Assembly: GCA_016294105.1 (NCBI GenBank)
Contig: JAEDCN010000039.1
Coordinates: forward strand, 1 to 17,030
Direction of reading: 5' to 3'
Length of the DNA stretch: 17,030 bases
DNA from: Treponema sp.
GTDB lineage: Bacteria > Spirochaetota > Spirochaetia > Treponematales > Treponemataceae
The translations under genes were made by a program, and so were the position numbers. Each line of letters begins with the position of its first letter. Positions within the stretch are counted from its first letter, which is position 1. Below, piece after piece: positions 1-8,600 of this stretch. The notes beneath the pieces were generated by a model that saw only the letters and a program-made list of their open reading frames with translations, was not told the DNA's origin and did not search any database.

Positions 1-32
1 CAGATTTATGAGATTTTTTTCTCAAAAATCTG
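1..32. terminator. Imperfect hairpin at the window edge
   Basis: Positions 1-13 and 20-32 form a 13-bp stem with one mismatch around a run of six T (14-19). It lies 74 nt beyond the stop of the minus-strand chemotaxis gene, so it could end that transcript. The run of T that would follow the hairpin on the minus strand would fall outside the window, and it could equally belong to a gene to the left. Confidence 0.4.
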
Positions 33-105
33 GCTTTATATTTCAGGCCTTAAAATTGGAGACCTTTTTCAGTGGCCTCGAAAAGTTCCCAGTCTTTTTT
101 GGTAA

Positions 106-1932
106 TTAATCGGTGTAATGAGACAGGGCATCGGTAAGCTTGTTCAAAATAGCTTTGTTCCGATCCATTTCTATGGTGGTGGTTTCCAATGTGTTGGTAA
201 CATTTTCTGTACTGTCAGAAATCTTTGTCACTGCATCGGAAATCTGGTTGGTAATTTCTGCCAGCTTGTGCATTTCCTGATCGATATTTTTACTATCCTG
301 TAATACGGCACTGGAGCTTTCGTTGATATTTTCAGTTATTTCCTGAACGGTTCGCATTGCTTCCAATACCTGGGTACTGCCAGAGGTTTGCTCCTCCATT
401 GCCCTCATAATCATTTCTTCCTGATTCTGTACAGACTTGGAGAACTCAAAGATGGCAGCAAAATGCTGTTCCACCTGCTGGGTATTTTCGGAAACCACGT
501 TGATAATGTCTCCCAAGCCCTTCAGTCGATTGGTAATGGCAAGGCTCTGGGAACTGGAGTCCTCTGCCAGCTTTCTGATTTCGTCAGCAACAACGGCAAA
601 TCCCTTTCCTGCATCACCAGCGTGGGCAGCCTCAATAGCGGCGTTCATAGCCAGCATGTTGGTCTGCTCTGCAATGTGCTTGATAATTTCACTGGCTTCC
701 ATCAAGCCTTCTGATTCCTGATAAACCTGTCGTGCTGAGCCTACGGCTGTTTCTACTGTTTTTTGTCCCTCGCTGGCGGCATTAGTCAGCTGGGCTACTA
801 CTATAGTATTCTTTTTGAGGTTGTCGGAAACAGAATGGATGTTGGTTACCATTTGCTCTACAGCGGCAGAAGCTTCAGTAATATTTGTTGCTAAACTTTG
901 GATGTTTCCGTTCTGGTTATTGATACGGGCAGTAATTTCGTTAACTGAATCCTGTACATGCTCAATACCAGTGGTTTGGTTTGCCATCTCATCTTCTACC
1001 TGTGAAATGGCACGAAGCACTGTTCCTACAACTGCATTTGAATCAGAAGATTTCTTTTGCAGAAGATCCATGGATTCGTTACAAGCGCTAACACAGTCTG
1101 TTATCAAGATAATAAGCTCTTTATCGCCAGACACAAAGCCATTTACGTCATTGGCCAAAAGTCCAAGCTCATCTCGAGACTGAACAACAGCATATGCTTT
1201 TTCGTGACTTCCCTTAGCAAGCTGCTCCATAGCGTAGCCAATAGCTCGAATTCTTCGTGAAACAGCCTGCATCTGGAAGAAAAAGTCCATAAGTCCCAAA
1301 AAGGCACCACCTATAGCCAAGGGAACGAGCTTTGCGATACGGAATTGCACACCGTTGGGGGTGTTAAAGTTTATGAGCGGTGCACAGATAATCACCACGA
1401 TACCAATACAAATAAAGAATCCCACCAAAGAGCTTCGAATTACCAGTGACATGGACGTATCTTTCTTTGTAAGAGGAAGATGTTTTAAGGAATATTCAAA
1501 AGTCTGAATAAACTTAATGTAGGAGGCTAATGACATAAAGCAGCAGGCACCAAAAGCTTGCATAGCAATAACGATGGTGTTTATGCCTTCTATGGAGTAG
1601 GCTGCAAGGAGGGGGATAAAAGCCATAATAACAGGGACTATGATGGAAATCTTCGTAAACAACAAGGTAGCCTTATTTGTAACTCTAGCTGATTCTGGAG
1701 AACCATCGTATGCTACTACTTTCTTAGTGACCATGGAGCAAAAAACTGCAGGTAAAGTAAGAGAGAGAACTTCATAAATCAGCATAGATGGACTCAGAAG
1801 AAAGCCTGGAAGTTTTTGTGCTGGAATTGTCTCTGTGAGAAGTATTTCCAAAATAAAGAAGAGTATTGGGGTGATGTAAATTGAGTAATTGAAAACTATT
1901 GCTGAAGTTGAAATTTTATAGTTTTTTTCCAC
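106..1932 (-). CDS. Methyl-accepting chemotaxis protein with multi-pass membrane N-terminus
   Basis: Chemoreceptor that would signal to the CheA/CheW complex at the inner membrane; 608 aa. The first ~220 residues hold about six hydrophobic segments (roughly 11-32, 46-68, 93-112, 117-137, 168-188, 200-221) and no sizeable periplasmic domain, so it differs from the classical two-TM receptor. A HAMP-like stretch follows (about 222-275). The cytoplasmic signalling domain spans about 315-575, with the conserved hairpin tip at about 415-460 (AEQTNMLAMNAAIEAAHAG, then GKGFAVVADEIRKLAEDSS). The end carries no NWETF-type tether. The start is GTG, chosen because GGAGGAG lies 8 nt upstream (1941-1947 on the plus strand) and the first TM follows directly. 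Transcribed alone from its own promoter, divergent from clpP. The ligand cannot be told from sequence. The MCP call is secure; the TM count is by eye. Confidence 0.95.
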   Translation of the reverse strand: MEKNYKISTSAIVFNYSIYITPILFFILEILLTETIPAQKLPGFLLSPSMLIYEVLSLTLPAVFCSMVTKKVVAYDGSPESARVTNKATLLFTKISIIVPVIMAFIPLLAAYSIEGINTIVIAMQAFGACCFMSLASYIKFIQTFEYSLKHLPLTKKDTSMSLVIRSSLVGFFICIGIVVIICAPLINFNTPNGVQFRIAKLVPLAIGGAFLGLMDFFFQMQAVSRRIRAIGYAMEQLAKGSHEKAYAVVQSRDELGLLANDVNGFVSGDKELIILITDCVSACNESMDLLQKKSSDSNAVVGTVLRAISQVEDEMANQTTGIEHVQDSVNEITARINNQNGNIQSLATNITEASAAVEQMVTNIHSVSDNLKKNTIVVAQLTNAASEGQKTVETAVGSARQVYQESEGLMEASEIIKHIAEQTNMLAMNAAIEAAHAGDAGKGFAVVADEIRKLAEDSSSQSLAITNRLKGLGDIINVVSENTQQVEQHFAAIFEFSKSVQNQEEMIMRAMEEQTSGSTQVLEAMRTVQEITENINESSSAVLQDSKNIDQEMHKLAEITNQISDAVTKISDSTENVTNTLETTTIEMDRNKAILNKLTDALSHYTD

Positions 1933-2041
1933 GGTAGAAGCTCCTCCAATTTCCCTTGTTGTATCAACAATCCCTTTCCTAGATGATCGTTTTATATGTA
2001 TAGCAACAAAATGTGGAAATTAAATACAAGTTATTAGGCAC

Positions 2042-2070
2042 ATTATAAATGTGAATTTTTGATTTGTAAA
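2042..2070 (-). promoter_or_regulatory. Sigma-70-type promoter of the chemoreceptor gene
   Basis: Read on the minus strand, TTTACA (2065-2070) and a perfect TATAAT (2042-2047) are separated by exactly 17 nt. The predicted start near 2035 gives a leader of about 100 nt containing the GGAGGAG ribosome binding site. Confidence 0.65.
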
Positions 2071-2176
2071 GAAAACTCGATATAAAATTATCGTTTTTTT
2101 TATTTTTTTTAGGGGGTGGGTAATATTTTGGAAATTTTTTGTTTTATTCTGTTAGAAATAGCCACAAGAGGAAAAC

Positions 2177-2205
2177 TTGAAAATTCGCTAGAATTTTTGT
2201 ATATT
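2177..2205 (+). promoter_or_regulatory. Sigma-70-type promoter of clpP (distal)
   Basis: TTGAAA (2177-2182) and TATATT (2200-2205) are spaced 17 nt apart, upstream of clpP. The transcript would have a leader of about 73 nt. Confidence 0.55.
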
Positions 2206-2237
2206 GATAAATAGAGCATTTTGATAGGATTCCCCTG

Positions 2238-2246
2238 TGCTATGAT
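2238..2246 (+). promoter_or_regulatory. Possible extended -10 promoter of clpP (proximal)
   Basis: TG-C-TATGAT forms an extended -10 element at 2238-2246. The nearest -35-like hexamer, TTGATA (2221-2226), is only 14 nt away, which is too short, so this would have to rely on the extended -10. It would start transcription about 32 nt before the clpP ATG. It may be a second promoter or chance. Confidence 0.3.
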
Positions 2247-2284
2247 GGGGACTGCCTGAATGGGGCAGAGAATGAGGAGCAGCA

Positions 2285-2881
2285 ATGACTTATTTAGATT
2301 CAGACGATGAAAAAGAACCAAAGGCCCAGGAGTCTACCTCCGAGGTGATGAATACAAAATTTCTCAAGACACGGCAGATTCTCCTGTCTGGGGAGGTAAA
2401 CAAGGCACTGGCAGAAAAGATTGTACGCCAGCTTTTGGTGATGGAGGCTGATTCCGACGAGCCCATCCGTATTTACATTGATTCTCCCGGTGGCGATGTG
2501 GACGCAGGTTACGCCATCTTTGACATGATTCGTTTTGTAAAGGCTCCCGTGTACTGCATCGGTATGGGCTTGGTAGCCAGTGCTGGTGCCTTGATTCTGC
2601 TGGCTGCAGACAAGTCCCGACGAATCGGCTTGCCTAACAGCCACTACCTGATTCACCAGCCTTTAAGTGGCATTAAGGGTGTGGCCACCGACATTGAGAT
2701 TCACGCCCAGGAGCTAGAAAAGACCAAGGCCAAGATTAACGACCTGATTGCCCAAGAAACAGGCAAGCCCTTAGAGCAGGTTGCCAAGGACACCGACCGT
2801 GACTATTGGCTTTCTGCCACAGAAGCCATGGAATACGGCCTTATCAGTAAGGTCGTTTCCAAGCGGGAAGAGCTGGAATAA
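2285..2881 (+). CDS. clpP: ATP-dependent Clp protease proteolytic subunit (ClpP family)
   Basis: Serine peptidase that forms the barrel of a Clp protease and degrades proteins fed by an AAA+ unfoldase such as ClpX or ClpA. It has 198 aa, the usual family length. The catalytic triad is visible as Ser99 (in GLVASAGA), His124 (in YLIHQP) and Asp173 (in DTDRD); the spacings of 25 and 49 residues equal those of E. coli ClpP. The oligomer-handle region TDIEIHAQEL is also present. The N-terminus is atypical: instead of the axial-loop segment of canonical ClpP (IPMV-EQT...DIYSRLL) it has about 28 acidic or polar residues before the first core strand. It therefore resembles the second, divergent ClpP paralogue that several bacteria carry. 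ATG at 2285 is preceded by GAGGAG (2274-2279). No clpX or tig is adjacent; it is monocistronic with its own terminator. Confidence 0.93.
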   Translation: MTYLDSDDEKEPKAQESTSEVMNTKFLKTRQILLSGEVNKALAEKIVRQLLVMEADSDEPIRIYIDSPGGDVDAGYAIFDMIRFVKAPVYCIGMGLVASAGALILLAADKSRRIGLPNSHYLIHQPLSGIKGVATDIEIHAQELEKTKAKINDLIAQETGKPLEQVAKDTDRDYWLSATEAMEYGLISKVVSKREELE

Positions 2882-2895
2882 ACAAAAGTTTTTGC

Positions 2896-2937
2896 AAGCC
2901 AGGTGCTAAATCAAGCCCTGGCTTTAATTTTTTTATT
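2896..2937 (+). terminator. Intrinsic terminator of clpP
   Basis: AAGCCAGG (2896-2903) pairs with CCTGGCTT (2917-2924). The stem is extended inside by GCT/AGC past a bulged T, leaving a 6-nt loop. It is followed by TAATTTTTTTATTTT. It begins 14 nt after the clpP stop. Confidence 0.88.
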
Positions 2938-2949
2938 TTACACAGGGGC

Positions 2950-3265
2950 TTGGTAACGGAGAACCACTGGACTCGGTGCTGGCGGTTTCGCAGGGGCAAG
3001 GCGTGCAAGCACGCACCGAGACTCGCTAAAATCGCTCAATATATCGCGATTTTCCGGCTTTGGCCGTCGCTCCCTACCTTTAATTCTACACACTTTCACC
3101 TTCAATTCAAGGGTTTATTCTTTAGGGGAAGGACAACCCTCTACAGGTCAGCGGGCTAGGGGCTACAATGTCTTGCCCCTTGTCCCCTAAAACCCCATCC
3201 TTCGCTAGAAGCTTCGCACGTTGTGCTTGTGGTTTTCGGTGTTTAGGTGTTCACTGCTCATTCTT
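2950..3265. other. Palindrome-rich non-coding spacer, possible dispersed intergenic repeat
   Basis: No credible gene is visible here. The stretch packs many inverted repeats: CTCGGTGC/GCACCGAG (2972-2979 with 3013-3020) enclosing GCGTGC/GCACGC (3001-3006 with 3009-3014); AAAATCGC/GCGATTTT (3028-3035 with 3046-3053); CGGC/GCCG (3055-3066); AGGGGC/GCCCCT (3158-3163 with 3175-3180); AAAACC/GGTTTT (3189-3194 with 3231-3236) enclosing GAAGCTTC (3208-3215) and GCAC/GTGC (3216-3226). It is richer in G+C than the A/T-rich flanks. The organisation suggests a non-coding structured element or a composite of small dispersed repeats; one copy in one window cannot prove repetition. Confidence 0.4.
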
Positions 3266-3348
3266 ACCTCCAAAAAAACTTCTTTACTTTACTTAATAGG
3301 GTTGAACTCGTAAAAAAATGCATTTTTCCAGAAAGCTCTCCGCAAAAC

Positions 3349-3376
3349 TGGACAAACCGCAGAAATGCGTTATAAT
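3349..3376 (+). promoter_or_regulatory. Promoter of the surface lipoprotein gene
   Basis: TGGACA (3349-3354) and a perfect TATAAT (3371-3376) lie 16 nt apart, about 80 nt before the ATG at 3456. The interval to the gene shows nothing else beyond a weak AGGA (3445-3448) ribosome binding site. Confidence 0.6.
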
Positions 3377-3455
3377 GTACAGAATTGGTTCTGGGTTGCT
3401 GGGGTTGTCGAGGCAAATAGTAGATAATTGTAATGGATGTGTTTAGGAATGTGAC

Positions 3456-5522
3456 ATGGTAAGGAAGGGAAGGCTTACAGCTCTTTCAGCTGCCTTTATT
3501 TTCAGTGTAATTTTTGTAATCTCATTGTGTGTGGGCTGCGACCTGTGGATGAACGACTGGAAGGGCTACCTGGAGTACTGGTCGGAGACACTGCAAATGG
3601 GCAGGGTGGAGGTTACTGGTGCTACCATTCAGAAGAACGACAGCGGGGTGGACACAATCTCCTTGTCTGCCACCCCCACCATAACCAGCTACATCATCAA
3701 CCCAAAGGATTATAATCTTAACAAGACGGTGGGGAATGACTCCAGCTCCACCAACAGCGTCCGCATCTCCAGCGGGGTGGACGGCCTGGCCTCTGTCACT
3801 GGGGACAACACCATGATGGCGGTACGTCTTGCCTCCGCCTCCGGGAAAATTGAGGAGCATACCGATTTTACCGTTACCTTTGTTCCCGTGCGGACGGATA
3901 CTGGAGTGGAGAGCTCCAGCCGTATGTCCGTAACCCTGCAGTACAACACCCCGCCACGGGCTCCCCTGGCCCTTATGTGGGATAGTTCAAATTCGGCCTT
4001 TGTCCAGCTCCAAAGTCAAGCCTGGCAGCCAACCACAGGTACTGGCACGGACAAGGACGGCTACATTTACTGGGGCTGGCCAGAAGATAGCTATGTGGGA
4101 AGCAATAGTTTTGACGAGACGGCAGCAGATTGTGTGGCCCAGTTCTCCATCAACGGAACTCTTCACGATGCTTCAAATTTGCTGGTAAAAGACTCGAATG
4201 GTTCTGTGGAAAGTTTTATCTCAGGTTCTGCTCCTTATGATGTATATGGCTTGCAGGTGGGAAGTGGCATTTCGGTATCTTTGTTTGCCCAGGACAGCGA
4301 AGGTATTGCAGGAACCTCTCTTCGTTCCGGGGTGGCGCCCTATACCATTACCTTGCTGGGGAATGGTGGACAATACAATGGGGCTGATACTCACCAGCTG
4401 TATCTCCAAGGCGGCAGCACCATTACAAAGGACGACCTGGCTATTTTCCAAAAACAGGGGTACAAGATTTCTGGCTGGTGTGACAGTAACGGAGCTATTT
4501 CCTTCCCCTACACTGTAAAGAATGATGTCACCCTCTATGCCCAGTGGGATGCCAATAAATATAGTGTTCAATTTTATCCCAACGGTGGAAGTGGTGATCT
4601 GCCTACCCGGACCTTTACCTACGATACAGCTGAAAACCTGCCGTCCAATCAGTTCAGCAAATCTGGTTACACCTTCGTCGGTTGGGCTACCTCTAGCACC
4701 GGTTCTGTGGTCTACCCGGATGGAAGCTCTATATTGAATTTGACCGCAGTAAATGGCGGAATGGTCTCCCTTTATGCTATATGGGGTAACTCTGTAACAG
4801 ACTTCACTAATTTGCAAAACCTTGTCAATTCGGCCCCATCATCAGGTGACCCTGTGACAATTGTACTTACTGGTGATTTGACTTTCACCAATGCCACAAG
4901 CAACACTTATGCCCTGACAATACAGAATGGAGCAAATGTCACTCTGCAAGGTGATGGACAGAAAAGAATCATAAAAGGAAGTTCTACTGGATGGATTGAG
5001 GTAAGAGAAGGAACCTTGACCTTAGGCCCGAATCTTGTCATTGATGGAGACAATGCGTCCTCCCATTGGGGGGCTATAAGTGTTGAATACAGAGGAACTC
5101 TGATTATGGAGGATGGAGCTGAAATCATCAATATGACTTCTGGTGGTAGCAATTGTAGTGCGGTGCGTCTAACCAATTTTGTATCTTCCATAGGGAACCC
5201 TGCCTATGGAGGAACATTTATTATGAATGGGGGACGAATTGAAAATAACGATGGACCCGGTGCCGCTGTCGCGGTGGGAGGGGGATCCACCTTCATTATG
5301 AGTGGTGGGCAAATTGTCGGAAACACCACCTATTCTACCGTTGATAGTGGTGGTGTGAATGTTGACCAAGGTGGTGAGTTTACTATGAACGGTGGAACCA
5401 TTACCGGGAACTATAAAGATGGTTCAACAAAAACCCCCTCTGATGTCACCGTGGAATCTGGTGGTACCTTCGTTCAGAATGGCGGTACCATCGGGCAACC
5501 TGTGGAATATATCAATCCCTAG
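3456..5522 (+). CDS. Predicted surface lipoprotein with InlB-type repeats and a beta-helix C-terminus
   Basis: Exported lipoprotein of 688 aa; no enzymatic role is evident. A signal peptide with hydrophobic core at about 8-27 ends in a relaxed lipobox, SLCVGC, with Cys28 as the likely lipidated residue. Residues about 45-165 are a Ser/Thr-rich beta domain. Two Listeria-Bacteroides (InlB B / Flg_new) repeats follow: a divergent one at about 299-365 ending LYAQWD, and a clearer one at about 368-444 with FYPNGG, GYTFVGW and LYAIWG. The C-terminus (about 485-688) is Gly/Asn-rich with about five turns of a short beta-helix-like repeat: GTLIMEDGAEI, GTFIMNGGRIENN, STFIMSGGQIVGN, EFTMNGGTITGN, TFVQNGGTIG. 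Such modules are common in spirochaete and Bacteroides surface adhesin-like proteins, so a role in surface binding is inferred. ATG chosen with AGGA 7 nt upstream. Stands alone with its own promoter. Confidence 0.85.
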   Translation: MVRKGRLTALSAAFIFSVIFVISLCVGCDLWMNDWKGYLEYWSETLQMGRVEVTGATIQKNDSGVDTISLSATPTITSYIINPKDYNLNKTVGNDSSSTNSVRISSGVDGLASVTGDNTMMAVRLASASGKIEEHTDFTVTFVPVRTDTGVESSSRMSVTLQYNTPPRAPLALMWDSSNSAFVQLQSQAWQPTTGTGTDKDGYIYWGWPEDSYVGSNSFDETAADCVAQFSINGTLHDASNLLVKDSNGSVESFISGSAPYDVYGLQVGSGISVSLFAQDSEGIAGTSLRSGVAPYTITLLGNGGQYNGADTHQLYLQGGSTITKDDLAIFQKQGYKISGWCDSNGAISFPYTVKNDVTLYAQWDANKYSVQFYPNGGSGDLPTRTFTYDTAENLPSNQFSKSGYTFVGWATSSTGSVVYPDGSSILNLTAVNGGMVSLYAIWGNSVTDFTNLQNLVNSAPSSGDPVTIVLTGDLTFTNATSNTYALTIQNGANVTLQGDGQKRIIKGSSTGWIEVREGTLTLGPNLVIDGDNASSHWGAISVEYRGTLIMEDGAEIINMTSGGSNCSAVRLTNFVSSIGNPAYGGTFIMNGGRIENNDGPGAAVAVGGGSTFIMSGGQIVGNTTYSTVDSGGVNVDQGGEFTMNGGTITGNYKDGSTKTPSDVTVESGGTFVQNGGTIGQPVEYINP

Positions 5523-5549
5523 ACCTGCCGCCTTGGTGGGCTAGGGGGA

Positions 5550-5583
5550 AGGAGATAGGAGTTGGAGCGTGCTCCTATCTCCT
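5550..5583 (+). terminator. Strong 12-bp hairpin after the lipoprotein gene
   Basis: AGGAGATAGGAG (5550-5561) pairs perfectly with CTCCTATCTCCT (5572-5583) around a 10-nt loop; flanking G and C runs (about 5543-5548, 5587-5591) could extend it. It starts 28 nt after the lipoprotein stop. There is no T run directly after it (the first is 5613-5618), so it may act as a 3'-end stabiliser or a weak terminator rather than a classical one. Confidence 0.5.
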
Positions 5584-5607
5584 CAGTCCCCACTCCTCAT
5601 TCAAACA

Positions 5608-5636
5608 TTGAATTTTTTCCCCATTACCCGTACAAT
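5608..5636 (+). promoter_or_regulatory. Promoter of purL, placing the transcript start at the ATG
   Basis: TTGAAT (5608-5613) and TACAAT (5631-5636) are exactly 17 nt apart. Only 6 nt separate the -10 box from the ATG at 5643, so the expected transcription start falls on or beside the A of the start codon. There is no Shine-Dalgarno sequence between, so a leaderless mRNA is predicted. Confidence 0.6.
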
Positions 5637-5642
5637 AGTAAA

Positions 5643-8600
5643 ATGTTCCGTATTTATGTAGAGCGAAAGCCTGGCTTTCAGAATGAGGCGGAGAGAATCC
5701 GCAGTGAGTTGACTGGGTTCCTGGGGATTTCTGGTGTTGTCAGCGTCCGCTATTTGAACAGATACGATATTGACCACCTAGAGCAGGATGTGGTCCAGCT
5801 GGCGGCCACTCGTATTTTTAGCGAGCCCCAAAGTGACTTCTTCATCCTTGGCCATCTGGACTTGCAGGCGGGCGATCAGGTCATTGTGTGGGAATATCTT
5901 CCCGGCCAGTACGACCAGCGCTCAGATTCCGCCCAGCAATGTCTTTCCCTGCTGCAGGCGGGCTTGGAGAATGCTTCTGCAGAGCCTGCACAGGTACGTT
6001 GTGCGAAGCTGGTAATTCTCCGAGGAGAAATCAGTCTTGATGATATGGAAAAAATCAAGAATTATCTTATTAATCCCGTAGATTCTCGTTTGGCTTCTCA
6101 GGAGCTGCCTGAAAGTCTTGCCATGAGTATTTCCGAGCCAGTAGCCATTCCTGAGGTAAAAGATTTCATTGATATGGATGCAGCTGCTTTGGAGGAATTT
6201 TATAAAGCAACGGGACTTGCTATGGATATGGCAGATCTCACCTTCCTGCAATCTTATTTCCGCAAGGAAGGTCGCAATCCCACAGAAACAGAAATCCGAG
6301 TGCTGGATACCTATTGGTCTGACCACTGTCGTCACACCACCTTTAATACGGTCCTTGAGTCCGTTTCCATTGAAGAAGGCCCCTTTGCCCAGCGGTTCCA
6401 AAAGTCTTGGGAAAATTATAAGGACATGCGGCTAGAAATGTACAGTGATGCCACCAATTGCGGTGTCATTCGCAGCGATAAGCCTGTGACCCTTATGGAC
6501 ATGGCCGTTATCGGAGCAAAATACCTCAAAAAGCATGGTAAGCTTGATGACATTGAGCTTTCTGCCGAAATCAATGCCTGCTCCATTTACATCGATGTAG
6601 ATTATACCCATCCAGAGCCACGTACCGAACGTTGGCTTTTGATGTTCAAGAATGAAACCCACAATCATCCCACAGAAATCGAGCCCTTCGGTGGAGCTGC
6701 TACCTGTATTGGTGGTGCCATCCGAGATCCTCTTTCTGGCCGCTCTTGGGTGTACCAGTCTCTCCGTGTTACTGGTGCAGCAGATCCCACCGTGCCTGTG
6801 GAGCGAACTCGTGCAGGAAAGCTGCCCCAGATGAAGCTTACACGTGAGGCTGCTGCTGGATTTAGCTCTTACGGAAACCAAATCGGTCTTGCCACAGGTC
6901 AGGTGGCAGAAATCTATCACCCTGGCTTTGAGGCAAAACGCATGGAACTGGGTGCCGTTATTGCCGCCGCTCCTGCCGACATGGTTATGCGTGAGGAGCC
7001 TGAATGTGGAGACGTGGTGGTGCTTGTTGGTGGTGGAACTGGTCGTGACGGTATCGGAGGTGCTACAGGTTCTTCCAAGGTCCATACCGTGGAGTCTGTG
7101 GTGGAGGCTGCTGCAGAGGTACAGAAGGGTAACGCCGTGGAGGAACGCAAGATTCAGCGTTTGTTCCGCAATCCTGAAGTGAGCCGCATGATTCGCCGCT
7201 GTAACGACTTTGGTGCCGGTGGTGTAGCTGTTGCGGTAGGTGAATTGGCTCCTGGCTTGGACATTAATCTGGACGCTGTTCCTAAAAAATACGAGGGCTT
7301 GAACGGAACTGAGCTGGCAATTTCTGAATCCCAGGAGCGAATGGCCTTGGTGGTACGGGAAGGTGATGTGGAGGCTTTGATGGCCGCCGCTGCTGCAGAA
7401 AACCTGAATGCCGCCGTTATTGCTCGTGTTACTGACACCAATCGCTTGGTTATGAAGTGGCGTGGTCAAACCATCGTAGATATTGATAGAAACTTCCTTG
7501 ATACAGCTGGTGCTACTCGTACTGCAGCTGCCCGCATTCAGTCTCCCTGTGCGGAAGAATCTCCCTTGACTCGCCCCTTGGCTGTTGTGGCTGATTCCTT
7601 TACTCATGCTGCAGATACTGAGTCAGAGTCCAAGAAGGAACTGGAGCATACTGGGTCCTTTGTAAAAACTGCTCGTAGCTGGCTGGTTCATGCAGTGGAA
7701 CGTTCTTGGAAAAATCTTATGGCAGATTTGGCTTGTTGTAGCCAGCGGGGACTTTCCGAGCGGTTTGACGGCTCCATTGGTGCTGGAACCGTACTGTTCC
7801 CCTTGGGTGGACAATTCCAGTCCACCCCAGAAGCTGGTATGGCTGCCCGCATTCCTGTGTTGAATGGTGAAACAAGCACTGTAAGCCTTATGTCCTATGG
7901 CTATGACCCACGGGTTGCCCAGTGGAGTCCTTGGCACGGAGGACAGGTGGCGGTGCTTTCATCCTTGGCAAAGATTGCTGCTTTAGGTGGAAATCCTGCT
8001 ACCTGTCGCCTGAGCTTCCAGGAATATTTTGAGCGAACCATCGATGAGATTTCATGGGGAAAGCCTGCTGCTGCCCTGTTGGGAGCCTTGGAGGCACAAA
8101 AGGTTTGCGGAACTGCTGCCATTGGTGGAAAGGATAGTATGTCTGGCTCCTTCCAAGAGCTGAAAGTTCCTCCCACGTTGGTGTCCTTTGCTGTAGCTAC
8201 AGAAAACCAGCAGAAAGTGCGTGGTGGAAGCTTTGTGGCAGCAGGTCACAAGGTATACCTGATTTCCGTACCCTACGGTGAAAGCCTTGATCCCAACTTT
8301 GAAATCTTCAATAAAAATGCTCAGGCTCTGTACCAGCTGTCAGACAAAGTGGCTGCTGCCTATCCTGTTGGTGCTGGTGGTGTTGCAGAGGCGGTAACAA
8401 AAATGGCCTTTGGTAACAAAATCGGTTTGTCCATGAAGGGGGCTATTCCTCTTGCTGCAGGCGTAACAGAAAAGGCTTTGCCTGCCGAAGCAGCAGCCCT
8501 TTTTGTACCAGCCTACGGTTCTATCATTGTGGAATTGAAGGAAGATTTGAGTGCAGCTGACTTTGTTGCAGCAGGTTTCGTGGAAAATACCGTTCATGAG

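Noticed and set aside
2078..2112. Terminator-like CGATA/TATCG hairpin followed by T runs in the MCP-clpP spacer
   Set aside because: The stem is only 5 bp and A/T-rich, and no plus-strand gene lies upstream of it; more likely an A/T-tract near the promoter.
2109..2321. 70-codon minus-strand open frame upstream of clpP
   Set aside because: It overlaps the clpP start, its promoters and its ribosome binding site, has low-complexity content and no SD or recognisable motif.
2950..3159. 69-codon plus-strand open frame in the spacer after clpP
   Set aside because: The frame runs through inverted repeats, gives an arginine/tryptophan-rich product with no domain, and has no SD.
6432..7607. 391-codon minus-strand open frame inside purL
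   Set aside because: It is antisense to the conserved synthetase domains; its His/Ser/Thr-rich composition is the typical shadow of a strongly codon-biased gene.
7930..7950. Sigma-54 -24/-12 promoter suggested by TGGCAC in purL
   Set aside because: There is no matching TTGC(A/T) at the required distance, and it lies inside conserved coding sequence.
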